A stretch of DNA of 13,317 nucleotides from Thiomargarita sp. (GTDB lineage Bacteria > Pseudomonadota > Gammaproteobacteria > Beggiatoales > Beggiatoaceae): contig DYNO01000084.1 in the NCBI GenBank assembly GCA_020721025.1, forward strand, positions 1 to 13,317, written 5' to 3'. Numbering within the stretch: the first letter of the stretch is position 1; every line of letters begins with the position of its first letter. The position numbers were made by a program, and so were the translations under genes. Positions 6,336 through 13,317 of the stretch are shown piece after piece. The notes under the pieces were generated by a model. That model was not told where the DNA came from and made no database searches. It saw nothing but the letters and a program-made list of their open reading frames with translations.

Positions 6336-8075
6336 TTATGTTGTTGTTTTGATGTGGGCGGGTAGGTGGGCAATGAACGTTGAACCTTCTTTGAGCTTGG
6401 TTTCTACGGAGATGTTGCCGCCCATCATCTGACAAAAGTGTTTGCTGATAGCGAGTCCGAGTCCGGTGCCGCCGAATTGTCGTGTGCTGGAGCTGTCAAC
6501 TTGGGTGAAGGCTTCAAATATTTTGTCGAGTTGCTCTGGTTCGATCCCGATGCCTGTGTCTGAGACTTTGAAGTGGAGCCAGTCTTCGTGATTTGGGTAG
6601 GTTTCTCGTGAGATGATGAAGTGGATTTTGCCGTGTGTGGTGAATTTGACCGCGTTGCTGAGGAGGTTCATCACGATTTGTTTGGTCTTGCGATAGTCGG
6701 CATACATTACGCCTAAGTCGGTGGGACACTCGACTATGAATTGATTTCCTTCGCTTTTGATGATGGACTGTACCACGCTGACCAGTTCTTCAACTAGGGT
6801 TGAGATGTTGAATTCGGAGGGCTTGAGGGTGGCTTTGCCGGTCTCGATTTGTGAGATGTCTAGGATATCGCTGATAATGTTGACGAGTTTGTTGCCCGCC
6901 AGCTTGATGTCGTCTAGGTATTGTAGGATTTGGGTGCATCCGAGTTCTTCGGCTTCTTCGTAAATGACATCGCGATAGCCGAGGATGGCGTTGAGCGGGG
7001 TGCGAAGTTCGTGGCTCATGTTGCCTAGGAATGTGGTTTTGGCTCGGTTGGCGGCTTCTGCCATGTTGCGGGATTGTTCGGCGACGGCTAACATGTTGAG
7101 GGATTGGCGGTTGGCTTCTTTTAAGTCGATGTAGAGTTGTAGGTTTTCTAGCGCGGAGGCGCATTGGTTCGCCATGATTTGAATTAGGTCTTGATCTGCT
7201 TTGTTGAAGTAGTGGACATCTTCTAAATAGACGAAGCCAGCGGGGTTGCCGTGAACTTCGAGCGGAATCAGGAGGGTGTCGGCGGGCATTTCGTGTAAGT
7301 TGTTTCTGCCTGCCAAGCGGTCGCTACAAATCTTGATGATGTGTTGGATTTCTGGATCGTTTTGTAGTTTGGAGAATCGCCCGGCGGCGGCTTGTATTGA
7401 AAGTCGTTGATTAATCATGGCGACGACCAGCCCGCTGTTGACGAGGCATACTTTTTTATTTTCGCCGAGATTGCATAGGCTGATGATTTGTTGGAGTACG
7501 TTGTCGAAGAATCGGTTGATGGATTGGAGTTGGTACAGTCCGGGCGTGGCATCGAGTATCTTTTTTAATGCTTTGCGATTGGTGTCAATGATTCCTAAGT
7601 CTCGATAGGACTTGAGGGTGGAACGCATTGAAGTGTAGAGTTTTTGGGTGGCTAACTCTGTTTTGTCTTTATAATCATCAATATCATAATGATCGATCAC
7701 GTAACGTTCGGGGGCAGCACCGGGTTGCCCGGTACGAATAATCAGACGAATCATTGAGTTGTGTAATTCGTTGCGAATATAGTCCACCAAGCGCAAACCT
7801 GCGTCGTCAGTTTCCATCACCACGTCGATGAGTACAACCGCAATATCTGGTTCGCCGTGTAAGATATGTTTGGCTTCTAGGGCAGTGGTGGCTTCAAAAA
7901 ATTGGAGTTGTCTGCCGGCGAATTCAAAATATTTTAAGTTTAAACGAGTAATTGCGTGAACATCGGGTTCATCGTCCACAATCAAAACTTTCCAAGGGGA
8001 AGGCTTCACATCAATTTCTCCCTCTATGTCGCTATTAATTTTGCGTATCTTTTTCATCGGGTTATTTGCATCCAT
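6336..8075 (-). CDS. Response-regulator/histidine-kinase protein: REC-DUF3369-HisKA-HATPase
   Basis: A 579-residue cytosolic protein. REC domain ~28-150: acidic Asp34/Asp35, phospho-acceptor Asp84 (LIDVVMETDD), Thr115 (RTGQPG) and Lys138. DUF3369/GAF-like domain ~165-315, ending in a helix to MLAVA at 332. HisKA follows with FLGNMSHELRTPLNAILGY (349-367), phospho-His355, and HATPase_c with N-box Asn474 (NLLSNAVKF), DTGIGI (506-511) and GGTGLGLAI (535-543). All catalytic residues are present, so it should autophosphorylate and may pass phosphate within a relay; the N-terminal REC could gate the kinase. Residues 28-332 align without gaps to the HD-GYP paralogue upstream. The start is uncertain: ATG 8075 and ATG 8057 (Met7) both lack a Shine-Dalgarno; MKKIRK at Met7 resembles the MKIIHK start of the paralogue. 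The 19-bp array lies upstream of its start. Confidence 0.9.
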   Translation of the reverse strand: MDANNPMKKIRKINSDIEGEIDVKPSPWKVLIVDDEPDVHAITRLNLKYFEFAGRQLQFFEATTALEAKHILHGEPDIAVVLIDVVMETDDAGLRLVDYIRNELHNSMIRLIIRTGQPGAAPERYVIDHYDIDDYKDKTELATQKLYTSMRSTLKSYRDLGIIDTNRKALKKILDATPGLYQLQSINRFFDNVLQQIISLCNLGENKKVCLVNSGLVVAMINQRLSIQAAAGRFSKLQNDPEIQHIIKICSDRLAGRNNLHEMPADTLLIPLEVHGNPAGFVYLEDVHYFNKADQDLIQIMANQCASALENLQLYIDLKEANRQSLNMLAVAEQSRNMAEAANRAKTTFLGNMSHELRTPLNAILGYRDVIYEEAEELGCTQILQYLDDIKLAGNKLVNIISDILDISQIETGKATLKPSEFNISTLVEELVSVVQSIIKSEGNQFIVECPTDLGVMYADYRKTKQIVMNLLSNAVKFTTHGKIHFIISRETYPNHEDWLHFKVSDTGIGIEPEQLDKIFEAFTQVDSSSTRQFGGTGLGLAISKHFCQMMGGNISVETKLKEGSTFIAHLPAHIKTTT

Positions 8076-8184
8076 TAAAATGATGCGATCACTTTACCAT
8101 ATCTTGATAAACAATGGTTAAGTGCAAAGACATCGTTATAAAAACAATATTTCTGACGACCGTCTGTTGATTGGCGATGAGTTA

Positions 8185-8832
8185 AAATTGATACGTTGTT
8201 GTGAGATTGATATGCAATGCTATTGTCAAGAATAAATTTAGTCATTGATAACAATACATGCAATTAAGTATTAAAAGTATGATTGATTATGAAAAATATT
8301 TTTGATAACTAATCATACAATTAATTATTTTTAATGTGATTGATAATGAGTGGTATGACTGATATTTTTTGTAATCAATCGTATGAATCGTTGTCAGTTT
8401 ATATGAGTGATATGATTAACTACACATCATAATATTTCATATCGGTGATAATTTGTAGCATCAATTGATACGAATAATAACGAATGATACTATTGATTAT
8501 CTATAATACTCGATATAACGAATGAAACTTATCGTAATCACTTGCTACAGTCATTATCAGATATAGTTATCATAATGAGTCATACTGTTTAATTGTTGTG
8601 ATGTGATTTGTTACTTGTCATCATCATTGATATAAAACATCGCATCTAATATTACTAGATAAAAACTATATGATTGATAGCAAGTAATATCATTGATAAC
8701 TTTTCTTAGCATTAATCACGAATCGAACTATTTATAATGATTGATTGGATGAATTACTCACAATCCTATTCATAATCAATGATACTGTTGCATAGGAATG
8801 ATATCATCAGTAACTTGTCATATCTCAATTGA
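8185..8832. repeat. Degenerate 19-bp tandem array, about 33 units, GATA-rich
   Basis: Written in 19-base rows from 8185, the sequence keeps register to about 8813 (two rows need 20 bases) and fades by 8832. Well preserved rows: TCATTGATAACAATACATG (8242), TGATTGATTATGAAAAATA (8280), TGATTGATAATGAGTGGTA (8337), CGAATAATAACGAATGATA (8471), TGATTGATTGGATGAATTA (8738). Over the 30 rows from 8242, position 5 is T in 24 and position 10 is A in 22 (hand count); positions 17-19 favour ATA. The approximate consensus TNATTGATAATGAATGATA splits into two half-units of 9 and 10 bases, so GATA recurs at either 19 or 9-10 bases. GATA at 8190, 8209, 8247, 8304, 8342 and 8361 are spaced 19, 38, 57, 38, 19. 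Stop codons fill all frames and 19 is not a multiple of 3, so it is non-coding. Confidence 0.7.
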
Positions 8833-8853
8833 ATTTCTTGAAAAGACAATCAG

Positions 8854-10374
8854 TTATGGTATAATTCCCTGTTCACAGAGTTGCAAAAGTAGGTGCACAA
8901 CCTTTGGATCAAAGTGTGTTCCGGCACCTTTTTCAATCTCCACCAATGCGTCAGCCACAGTCCACGGCTCTTTATAACATCGTTTATTTGTCAGGGCATC
9001 AAATACATCCACCACAGAAACAATGCGGGCAGCGATTGGAATTTCTTCACCCTTAAGACCCCGTGGATAACCGGTGCCATCCCAGCGTTCATGGTGGCAA
9101 TAGGCAATGTGATAAGCCACCGCAAACCATTTGCTTTTGCCCAAAATTTCGGCACCGATTTCTGCATGAGTTTTCATGATCGCGAATTCTTCATCGGTGA
9201 GTTTACCCGGCTTTTTCAAAATCGCATCGGCAATTCCTACTTTTCCAATGTCGTGCAACATGCTGGCAAGTCCATAATTTTCAGCTTCTTGCTTTGACAT
9301 GCCCATCGCTTCCGCCACCAACGCGGTATAACGTGCCAACCGATTGATATGATCTCCCGTGTCTTTGTCTTTGTATTCCGCCGCCACCGCCAACATATAG
9401 AGAGCTTGCCGATTGGCTTCTTTCAAATCCACGTACAATTGCAGATTACGCAACGCCGAAGCACATTGATTCGCCATGATCTGAATCAGATGCTGGTCGG
9501 CATGACTGAGATGTAGTGCATTTTCTAAGCAAACAAATCCCATCGTATGATCATGAACTCGCAGCGGAATGTGTACCATGCTTGGCAGCAATTTGTCGCT
9601 GGGCTGTCCGTGTAATACGCTATCGGTGCAGGCTTGAATAATTTCTTTGAGCTGTGGATTTTCGGTCAATTGGGCAAAACGTCCAGTGCCGGCTTGAACT
9701 GCGATCCGCTCTTCACTGGCAGTAATCAATAAACCACTGCTCACCGTTGAAATCAGGTTGTTTTCCCCCAAGTTACACAGCGCAATAATCTGCGTCAATA
9801 CGCCATCAAAAAAGCCGTGAATGGATTGCGGTTGATAAAGTTCCGCCGCCGCATCCAGAATTTTTTCCAAACCGCGACGGTTGGCATTGATGGTGGTGAG
9901 ATCACGATAGGATTTGAGAGTAGAACGCAACGTGGTATAAAGTTTTTGCACCGTCAATTCGGTTTTGTCTTTATAATCATCAATATCGTAGCTGTCAACC
10001 ACTTGCCGTTCTGGAGCGGCTCCCGGCTGTCCGGTGCGAACTACGATACGAATCATCGAGTTACCTAATTCATTGCGAATATAATCAACTAAACGTAATC
10101 CCGCATCATCGGTTTCCATTACTACATCAATCAAGGCAACGGCAATGTCTATTTCATGGGAAAGAATTTGTTTGGCTTCACGAGCAGACAGAGCTTCTAA
10201 GAATCTTAACGACTTGTTAGCGAATTGAAAATTTTTCAAGTTAAGCCGAGTGATAGCATGAACGTCGGGTTCATCGTCCACAATCAACACTTTCCAAGGG
10301 GGGAGCTTCACCTCTGGCGGCGTGGTATCTTCCGCATCTTGAATCTTTTGGGCTGATTTATGAATAATTTTCAT
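8854..10374 (-). CDS. Response regulator REC-DUF3369-HD-GYP, predicted c-di-GMP phosphodiesterase (RpfG-like)
   Basis: A 506-residue cytosolic protein when started at ATG 10374. REC ~27-150: Asp33/Asp34, phospho-Asp83 (LIDVVMETDD), Thr114, Lys137. DUF3369/GAF-like ~165-318. HD-GYP ~328-500 with the metal and catalytic set intact: His342 (TGDHINRL), His374-Asp375 (MLHDIGKVG), His403 (KTHAEIG), His427-His428-Glu429 and DGTGYP (432-437), then VVDVFDALTNKRCYK (454-468). It should hydrolyse c-di-GMP when its REC is phosphorylated. It begins 70 bases after the sensor-kinase stop in the same direction, so the two are probably one operon and cognate partners. A TTG at 10386 would add four residues; ATG 10374 is preferred because MKIIHK there lines up with MKKIRK of the paralogue. 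No Shine-Dalgarno is clear for either. The 19-bp array begins just past its stop. Confidence 0.92.
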   Translation of the reverse strand: MKIIHKSAQKIQDAEDTTPPEVKLPPWKVLIVDDEPDVHAITRLNLKNFQFANKSLRFLEALSAREAKQILSHEIDIAVALIDVVMETDDAGLRLVDYIRNELGNSMIRIVVRTGQPGAAPERQVVDSYDIDDYKDKTELTVQKLYTTLRSTLKSYRDLTTINANRRGLEKILDAAAELYQPQSIHGFFDGVLTQIIALCNLGENNLISTVSSGLLITASEERIAVQAGTGRFAQLTENPQLKEIIQACTDSVLHGQPSDKLLPSMVHIPLRVHDHTMGFVCLENALHLSHADQHLIQIMANQCASALRNLQLYVDLKEANRQALYMLAVAAEYKDKDTGDHINRLARYTALVAEAMGMSKQEAENYGLASMLHDIGKVGIADAILKKPGKLTDEEFAIMKTHAEIGAEILGKSKWFAVAYHIAYCHHERWDGTGYPRGLKGEEIPIAARIVSVVDVFDALTNKRCYKEPWTVADALVEIEKGAGTHFDPKVVHLLLQLCEQGIIP

Positions 10375-10444
10375 AATATTTATCAAGTCAAGTTAAGACG
10401 CTGAATCTAAAAAATTTCATCGCGTATGTCAGATAAAGAAGCAG

Positions 10445-12619
10445 CTACGTGGCGGAAATTTCCCGTTTGGTTTCTTGTTTGATCGGGTAATCAATGGCAA
10501 ATCGCACACCCTGCCCCGGCGCACTTTGACAACTGATGGTGCCATGCAGTTGACTGGTGACTAAATTGTAGCACAAATACATGCCCAAACCGCTACCGCC
10601 CCGCCCGCGTCGCGTGGTGAAAAAGGGTTCAAAGATTTTTTCTAACACTTCTTGACTCATCCCCTTGCCGGTATCGACATATTCAATGTGCAGATTGGGT
10701 TCCGCCTTACGAATACTAATGGTGATTGTTCCCGGTAAATGTCCATCATCAAAACCGTGGTGAAAACTGTTCATCACTAAATTGGTCAGCACTTGGTCTA
10801 AAATCCCCGGCAGCCCAAAAACTAACAAAGATTTGGGACATTCAATCACAATTTTAATCTGCGTGTGTTTGAACTTATTATGCAGACTATTGTTCACATC
10901 TTCAACAGTTTCTTTCACATTAAATAAGCGCAAGACTTCAGAACTTTGATCCACGGCGGTACGTTTAAAACTGCTCACCAACCGAGTCGCGCGGCGTAAA
11001 TTGGAAAGAGTTAAATCCGAGGCTTCTTCCAAACTCTCTATCGTGGTCAATAATTCTTCTTCATCAACTTCTTCTTGTTCAAACATTTTCAACACACTAC
11101 GCGCAATTTCCTGCAAAGTTGAAGCCGCTCCCACCGCGACCCCAATGGGTGTATTAATTTCGTGTGCAAATCCTGCCACCAATCGCCCCAACGATGCCAT
11201 TTTTTCGCTTTGCAACAATTCGTTACGCGTTTGTACTAACTCTTGAATCTTGGCATTTAAATCGGCGGTGCGCTGCAATACCCGTTGTTCCAAATCACTG
11301 TTAAGATGTTGAATCTCGCTGCTTTTATTTTCTAACGTATGAAAAGATTCTTGCAATTGCGCTGCCATCCGATTGAAAGAATTCGCTAATACGCCTAATT
11401 CATCTTTGCGATCCACTGGTAGAATTTCTTCCCAGCGACCATTGGCAAGACGATAAGCGGCATGTGTCAGATTTAAAATCGGTTTGATAATCCAATGCGC
11501 GGTTAAAATCCCAATCAACGTCGCCAATACCAAGGCAGTCAGCGACAAGGCAATGGTCATGCGGGTGTTGGCATTAATTCGCTCCATAAAATCGGCTTCA
11601 GGCACGGCTACCACAATTAACCAGTCTAATCCATGTTTATCATTCAACGGACTGACATGTAAATATTGTCGCTGTCCATCCAATTGAAATGTAAATTGTT
11701 TCGCGGTATCAATGTTGCGCAGATCAGAAAATTTTTCATAAATATGTTTTGCGGTATGGCTGATCAGTGGAATGCTACTTTCTGAGGCAGTCATTCGCTT
11801 CATCACATTGGTTTTTTTGTCAATGGTAAACGGATTTTCCTTGGTAGAAGATGCAACGATTGACCCCGAACGCTCGATGATGAAGGTTTTTCCGGTCTTG
11901 CCAATTTGTAAACTTTCTAAAAATTCATTGACTTGAGAAACAACCAATTGAGTCGTCAGCACACCTTTTAATTCACGAATATTATTTTTTTCTTCATAAA
12001 TCGGCAAGCACGCGGCAATTCCCAATTCTTGACGGGCATAAATAGCAAACATTTCTGTCCACACTGCATCACCGGCTTTGACCGCGGATCGATACCAAGG
12101 ACGCACGCGAGAATCGAACGAGGCTTCTGTTTTCAGTAAATGACTGCGATTTCCCTCTTTATCCACCTGATAGATAAACAAATCACCCGCGGTAAAATCT
12201 TTCGTTTCTTCAATCGTAAAACTCGAATCTTGTCGTCTCGCAACAATAATTCCCCCTTGCTCATTACCAAAGTAAATCGTACTCACCGATTCAAACACTT
12301 GTAATTGCTTCCAAAAGAAATGTCCTAACATCAAAGAATCATTGAGTTGAACCATGCCCAATTGAATTGCAGCGAGATGATTTTTATTCAATAAATGCGG
12401 TGTTTCTAAATAAGCGTGTAAATGTTGATGAATCCGTCCCGCCAATTCATTTTGTAATTGCGTCGCTAAATCATTGACTGCTTTTTGACCATTAATATAA
12501 GATAAATAGCCGGTGAGCATGACTGCGGTCGAAATTTGAATCACAAACAAGACGACCAGCAAGGTACGCAGCGAAATATTACTGAAGATTTTAGAAACTA
12601 ACTTTGTGATAAAGTTCAT
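10445..12619 (-). CDS. Membrane sensor histidine kinase: dCache-HAMP-HisKA-HATPase
   Basis: A 724-residue inner-membrane kinase when started at ATG 12619. Membrane segment 1 ~17-39 (LRTLLVVLFVIQISTAVMLTG), periplasmic double-Cache sensor ~40-345 with the RVRPWYRSAV motif (Pro-Trp-Tyr 174-176) typical of dCache ligand pockets, membrane segment 2 ~352-377, HAMP ~374-428 and a coiled-coil linker ~423-480. HisKA FAHEINTPIG has phospho-His486; HATPase_c has N-box Asn617, DTGKGM (649-654) and GGSGLGM (674-680). The H-box and N-box style (FAHEINTP, NLVMNSFHHGF) is that of NtrB/DctB-like kinases. The ligand is unknown; dCache domains often bind small organic molecules. A TTG at 12679 would add 20 residues ahead of the first membrane segment; ATG 12619 is preferred, though neither start has a Shine-Dalgarno. 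Likely partner of the HD-GYP regulator immediately downstream. Confidence 0.9.
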   Translation of the reverse strand: MNFITKLVSKIFSNISLRTLLVVLFVIQISTAVMLTGYLSYINGQKAVNDLATQLQNELAGRIHQHLHAYLETPHLLNKNHLAAIQLGMVQLNDSLMLGHFFWKQLQVFESVSTIYFGNEQGGIIVARRQDSSFTIEETKDFTAGDLFIYQVDKEGNRSHLLKTEASFDSRVRPWYRSAVKAGDAVWTEMFAIYARQELGIAACLPIYEEKNNIRELKGVLTTQLVVSQVNEFLESLQIGKTGKTFIIERSGSIVASSTKENPFTIDKKTNVMKRMTASESSIPLISHTAKHIYEKFSDLRNIDTAKQFTFQLDGQRQYLHVSPLNDKHGLDWLIVVAVPEADFMERINANTRMTIALSLTALVLATLIGILTAHWIIKPILNLTHAAYRLANGRWEEILPVDRKDELGVLANSFNRMAAQLQESFHTLENKSSEIQHLNSDLEQRVLQRTADLNAKIQELVQTRNELLQSEKMASLGRLVAGFAHEINTPIGVAVGAASTLQEIARSVLKMFEQEEVDEEELLTTIESLEEASDLTLSNLRRATRLVSSFKRTAVDQSSEVLRLFNVKETVEDVNNSLHNKFKHTQIKIVIECPKSLLVFGLPGILDQVLTNLVMNSFHHGFDDGHLPGTITISIRKAEPNLHIEYVDTGKGMSQEVLEKIFEPFFTTRRGRGGSGLGMYLCYNLVTSQLHGTISCQSAPGQGVRFAIDYPIKQETKREISAT

Positions 12620-12896
12620 AAATAATAGAGAGGGATTCAGAGCCAAATAAGATTTGGATAGGATACTCGAATTTGACAAATTTTGGAAGGCAACTATGCA
12701 ATTTTAGAGAATGTTTTGGCTTGAAGGCTAATTTTTTTGATGGGAGAACTTTTGCAAAATTAAAGTGAATGGTAATTCAGACCACAAACTTGACATCTCG
12801 CCACAATTTCGTTAATCTGAAGCCACTAAAGCTAAAAGCGGTCACCACATCCGTCAATCTTGTGGTTTATCGTGCTTGAAATCTGTCCAAGTTCAT
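12620..12896. other. Intergenic stretch between sensor kinase and IS region, possible tnpB 3' remnant
   Basis: No intact gene. In the plus frame ending at TGA 12903-12905, an open stretch after an in-frame TAA reads ATKAKSGHHIRQSCGL..., which loosely recalls the 'NILAAGHAVxACG' tail of TnpB proteins just before an element's right end. The resemblance is short and could be chance. The promoter of the minus-strand kinase should lie here; I see no convincing one. Confidence 0.3.
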
Positions 12897-12980
12897 GCGG
12901 GATGAGAAGGGGAAATACGTTGAATACCCCTCGCCGTCTTTTAGCGGTAGTTGAGTCCCGCGCCCACTCATGACTTGGGC
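12897..12980 (+). ncRNA. Structured multi-stem segment, possible IS200/IS605 right end / omega-RNA scaffold
   Basis: GCGGGA (12897-12902) pairs with TCCCGC (12956-12961), enclosing GGGG (12909-12912) with CCCC (12927-12930) and CCG (12934-12936) with CGG (12945-12947, loop TCTTTTAG). Outside it, GCCCA (12962-12966) pairs with TGGGC (12976-12980). The run TTTTAGCGGTAGTTGAGT resembles right ends of TnpB elements, where the omega-RNA scaffold is encoded. It sits immediately before the left-end-like sequence of the next tnpB, so it may be all that is left of an older copy. The stems are seen; the omega-RNA identity is inference. Confidence 0.35.
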
Positions 12981-13098
12981 ATATAGAACCGATTTGAAAT
13001 CTTTAATACCAAGTGAAACAGGTCTATAACCCAAAAAGTATTGACAGGTAAAGCATATCACATTAGAATCCTCGCCATGACTTAAATGTAACCCATCT

Positions 13099-13105
13099 GA
13101 GGAAG
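13099..13105 (+). promoter_or_regulatory. Shine-Dalgarno for tnpB
   Basis: GAGGAAG, with AGGA ending 8 bases before ATG 13112. It fixes the start of the truncated reading frame and argues against the long antisense frame through the same region. Confidence 0.75.
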
Positions 13106-13111
13106 TTAGCC

Positions 13112-13317
13112 ATGTTATTGGCACATAAAATCGAACTCCAACCCAATGAAGCACAAAAGGAATATCTGAATAAGTGTTGCGGCACGGTAAGGCATTGTTA
13201 CAATCAACTGCGGGAACATTTTGGCAAAAAAGAAAACCCGTTCTCACTCAAAGCGGCGTATGATTTTTATAAAAATACGATTCGTGAACAATTTGAATGG
13301 TATCAAGAGGTTTCGTT
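13112..13317 (+). CDS. tnpB: TnpB (OrfB), RNA-guided nuclease of IS200/IS605-type element, N-terminal part only
   Basis: Sixty-eight complete codons are visible before the window ends. MLLAHKIELQPNEAQKEYLN, then KCCGTVRHCYNQLREHFG (21-38), is the classic TnpB N-terminus: a short beta strand (HKIELQPN), a helix, and the CCGTVRHCYN turn of the HTH_OrfB_IS605 domain. Full-length members run about 350-420 residues with a RuvC-like nuclease and a zinc ribbon, none of which can be checked here. TnpB is an omega-RNA-guided DNA endonuclease that helps the element persist; transposition itself needs a TnpA, not seen. A good ribosome site and an unbroken frame up to the edge suggest an intact gene. Confidence 0.85.
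   Translation, partial: MLLAHKIELQPNEAQKEYLNKCCGTVRHCYNQLREHFGKKENPFSLKAAYDFYKNTIREQFEWYQEVS

Larger units (their letters stand above)
12982..13317 (+). mobile_element. IS200/IS605-type (TnpB) element, left end and 5' part, cut by window edge
   Basis: Begins at or near TATAGAACC (12982-12990), which can pair imperfectly with GGTCTATA (13021-13028); inside lies the small palindrome GATTTGAAATC (12991-13001). A related sequence occurs inverted at 33-54, where homology also begins at TATAGAACC, supporting this as the element boundary. It contains the start of tnpB. The right end and any guide RNA lie beyond the window; no tnpA is visible. Confidence 0.55.

Noticed and set aside
8075..8263. 62-codon minus-strand frame abutting the REC-kinase start
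   Set aside because: It overlaps the start of the 19-bp array, has no ribosome site, and its sequence matches no recognised family; its frame is chance openness.
8185..8832. CRISPR array
   Set aside because: The units are contiguous and degenerate, with no conserved repeat separated by unique spacers and no cas genes nearby.
8185..8832. Replication origin with iterons
   Set aside because: Unit size fits iterons, but there is no replication initiator gene and no DnaA box is evident in the array; kept only as one possible reading.
12867..13247. 126-codon minus-strand frame opposite tnpB and the IS left end
   Set aside because: It is antisense to a tnpB start that has a good Shine-Dalgarno and clear family motifs; such frames are common shadows of IS ends.

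Overview
The window looks like chromosomal DNA of a gammaproteobacterium of moderate to low GC. The best guess is a large-sulfur-bacterium-like Thiotrichales genome (Beggiatoa/Thioploca type). That placement is an inference from overall feel: a Haemophilus-like short PabB/PabC pair, PrpD, RpfG-like DUF3369 regulators, many small palindromic repeats and a TnpB element. No marker gene fixes it.

Layout. (1) 1-414 is AT-rich and non-coding; 33-54 is an inverted copy of a sequence found ahead of tnpB at the right end. (2) 415-2825 is a tight plus-strand operon: a DUF364-like Rossmann protein, aminodeoxychorismate synthase component I (pabB) and a short class-IV aminotransferase-fold lyase (pabC-like), together making p-aminobenzoate for folate. 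(3) A palindromic repeat separates this from the convergent prpD (2-methylcitrate dehydratase, minus strand), which stands alone without prpB/prpC. (4) 4404-6335 carries one plus-strand gene for an HU-fold/DUF4469-like protein, bracketed by related modular repeats and followed by a 127-bp MITE-like element with terminal inverted repeats and a likely target duplication. (5) 6336-12619 is a minus-strand signalling block: a membrane sensor kinase (dCache-HAMP-HisKA-HATPase), then a REC-DUF3369-HD-GYP response regulator (predicted c-di-GMP phosphodiesterase), then a REC-DUF3369-HisKA-HATPase protein. The last two share a gapless ~305-residue N-terminal module, about 65% identical by hand count, and differ only in the effector domain. 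(6) The ~780 bp between these paralogues holds a degenerate tandem array of about 33 units of 19 bp (8185-8813, petering out by 8832), non-coding and rich in GATA/TATC. This is the most unusual object in the window. (7) 12897-13317 holds a structured segment resembling the right end/omega-RNA scaffold of an IS200/IS605-type element, directly followed by the left end and start of a tnpB gene cut by the window edge.

How the parts work together: the sensor kinase probably phosphorylates the REC domain of the HD-GYP protein and perhaps that of the REC-kinase protein, linking an extracellular signal to c-di-GMP turnover and a further phosphorelay. The pab genes and prpD are housekeeping metabolism. 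Repeats and IS fragments mark the junctions between these blocks, which suggests the region was assembled or reshuffled by small mobile elements.
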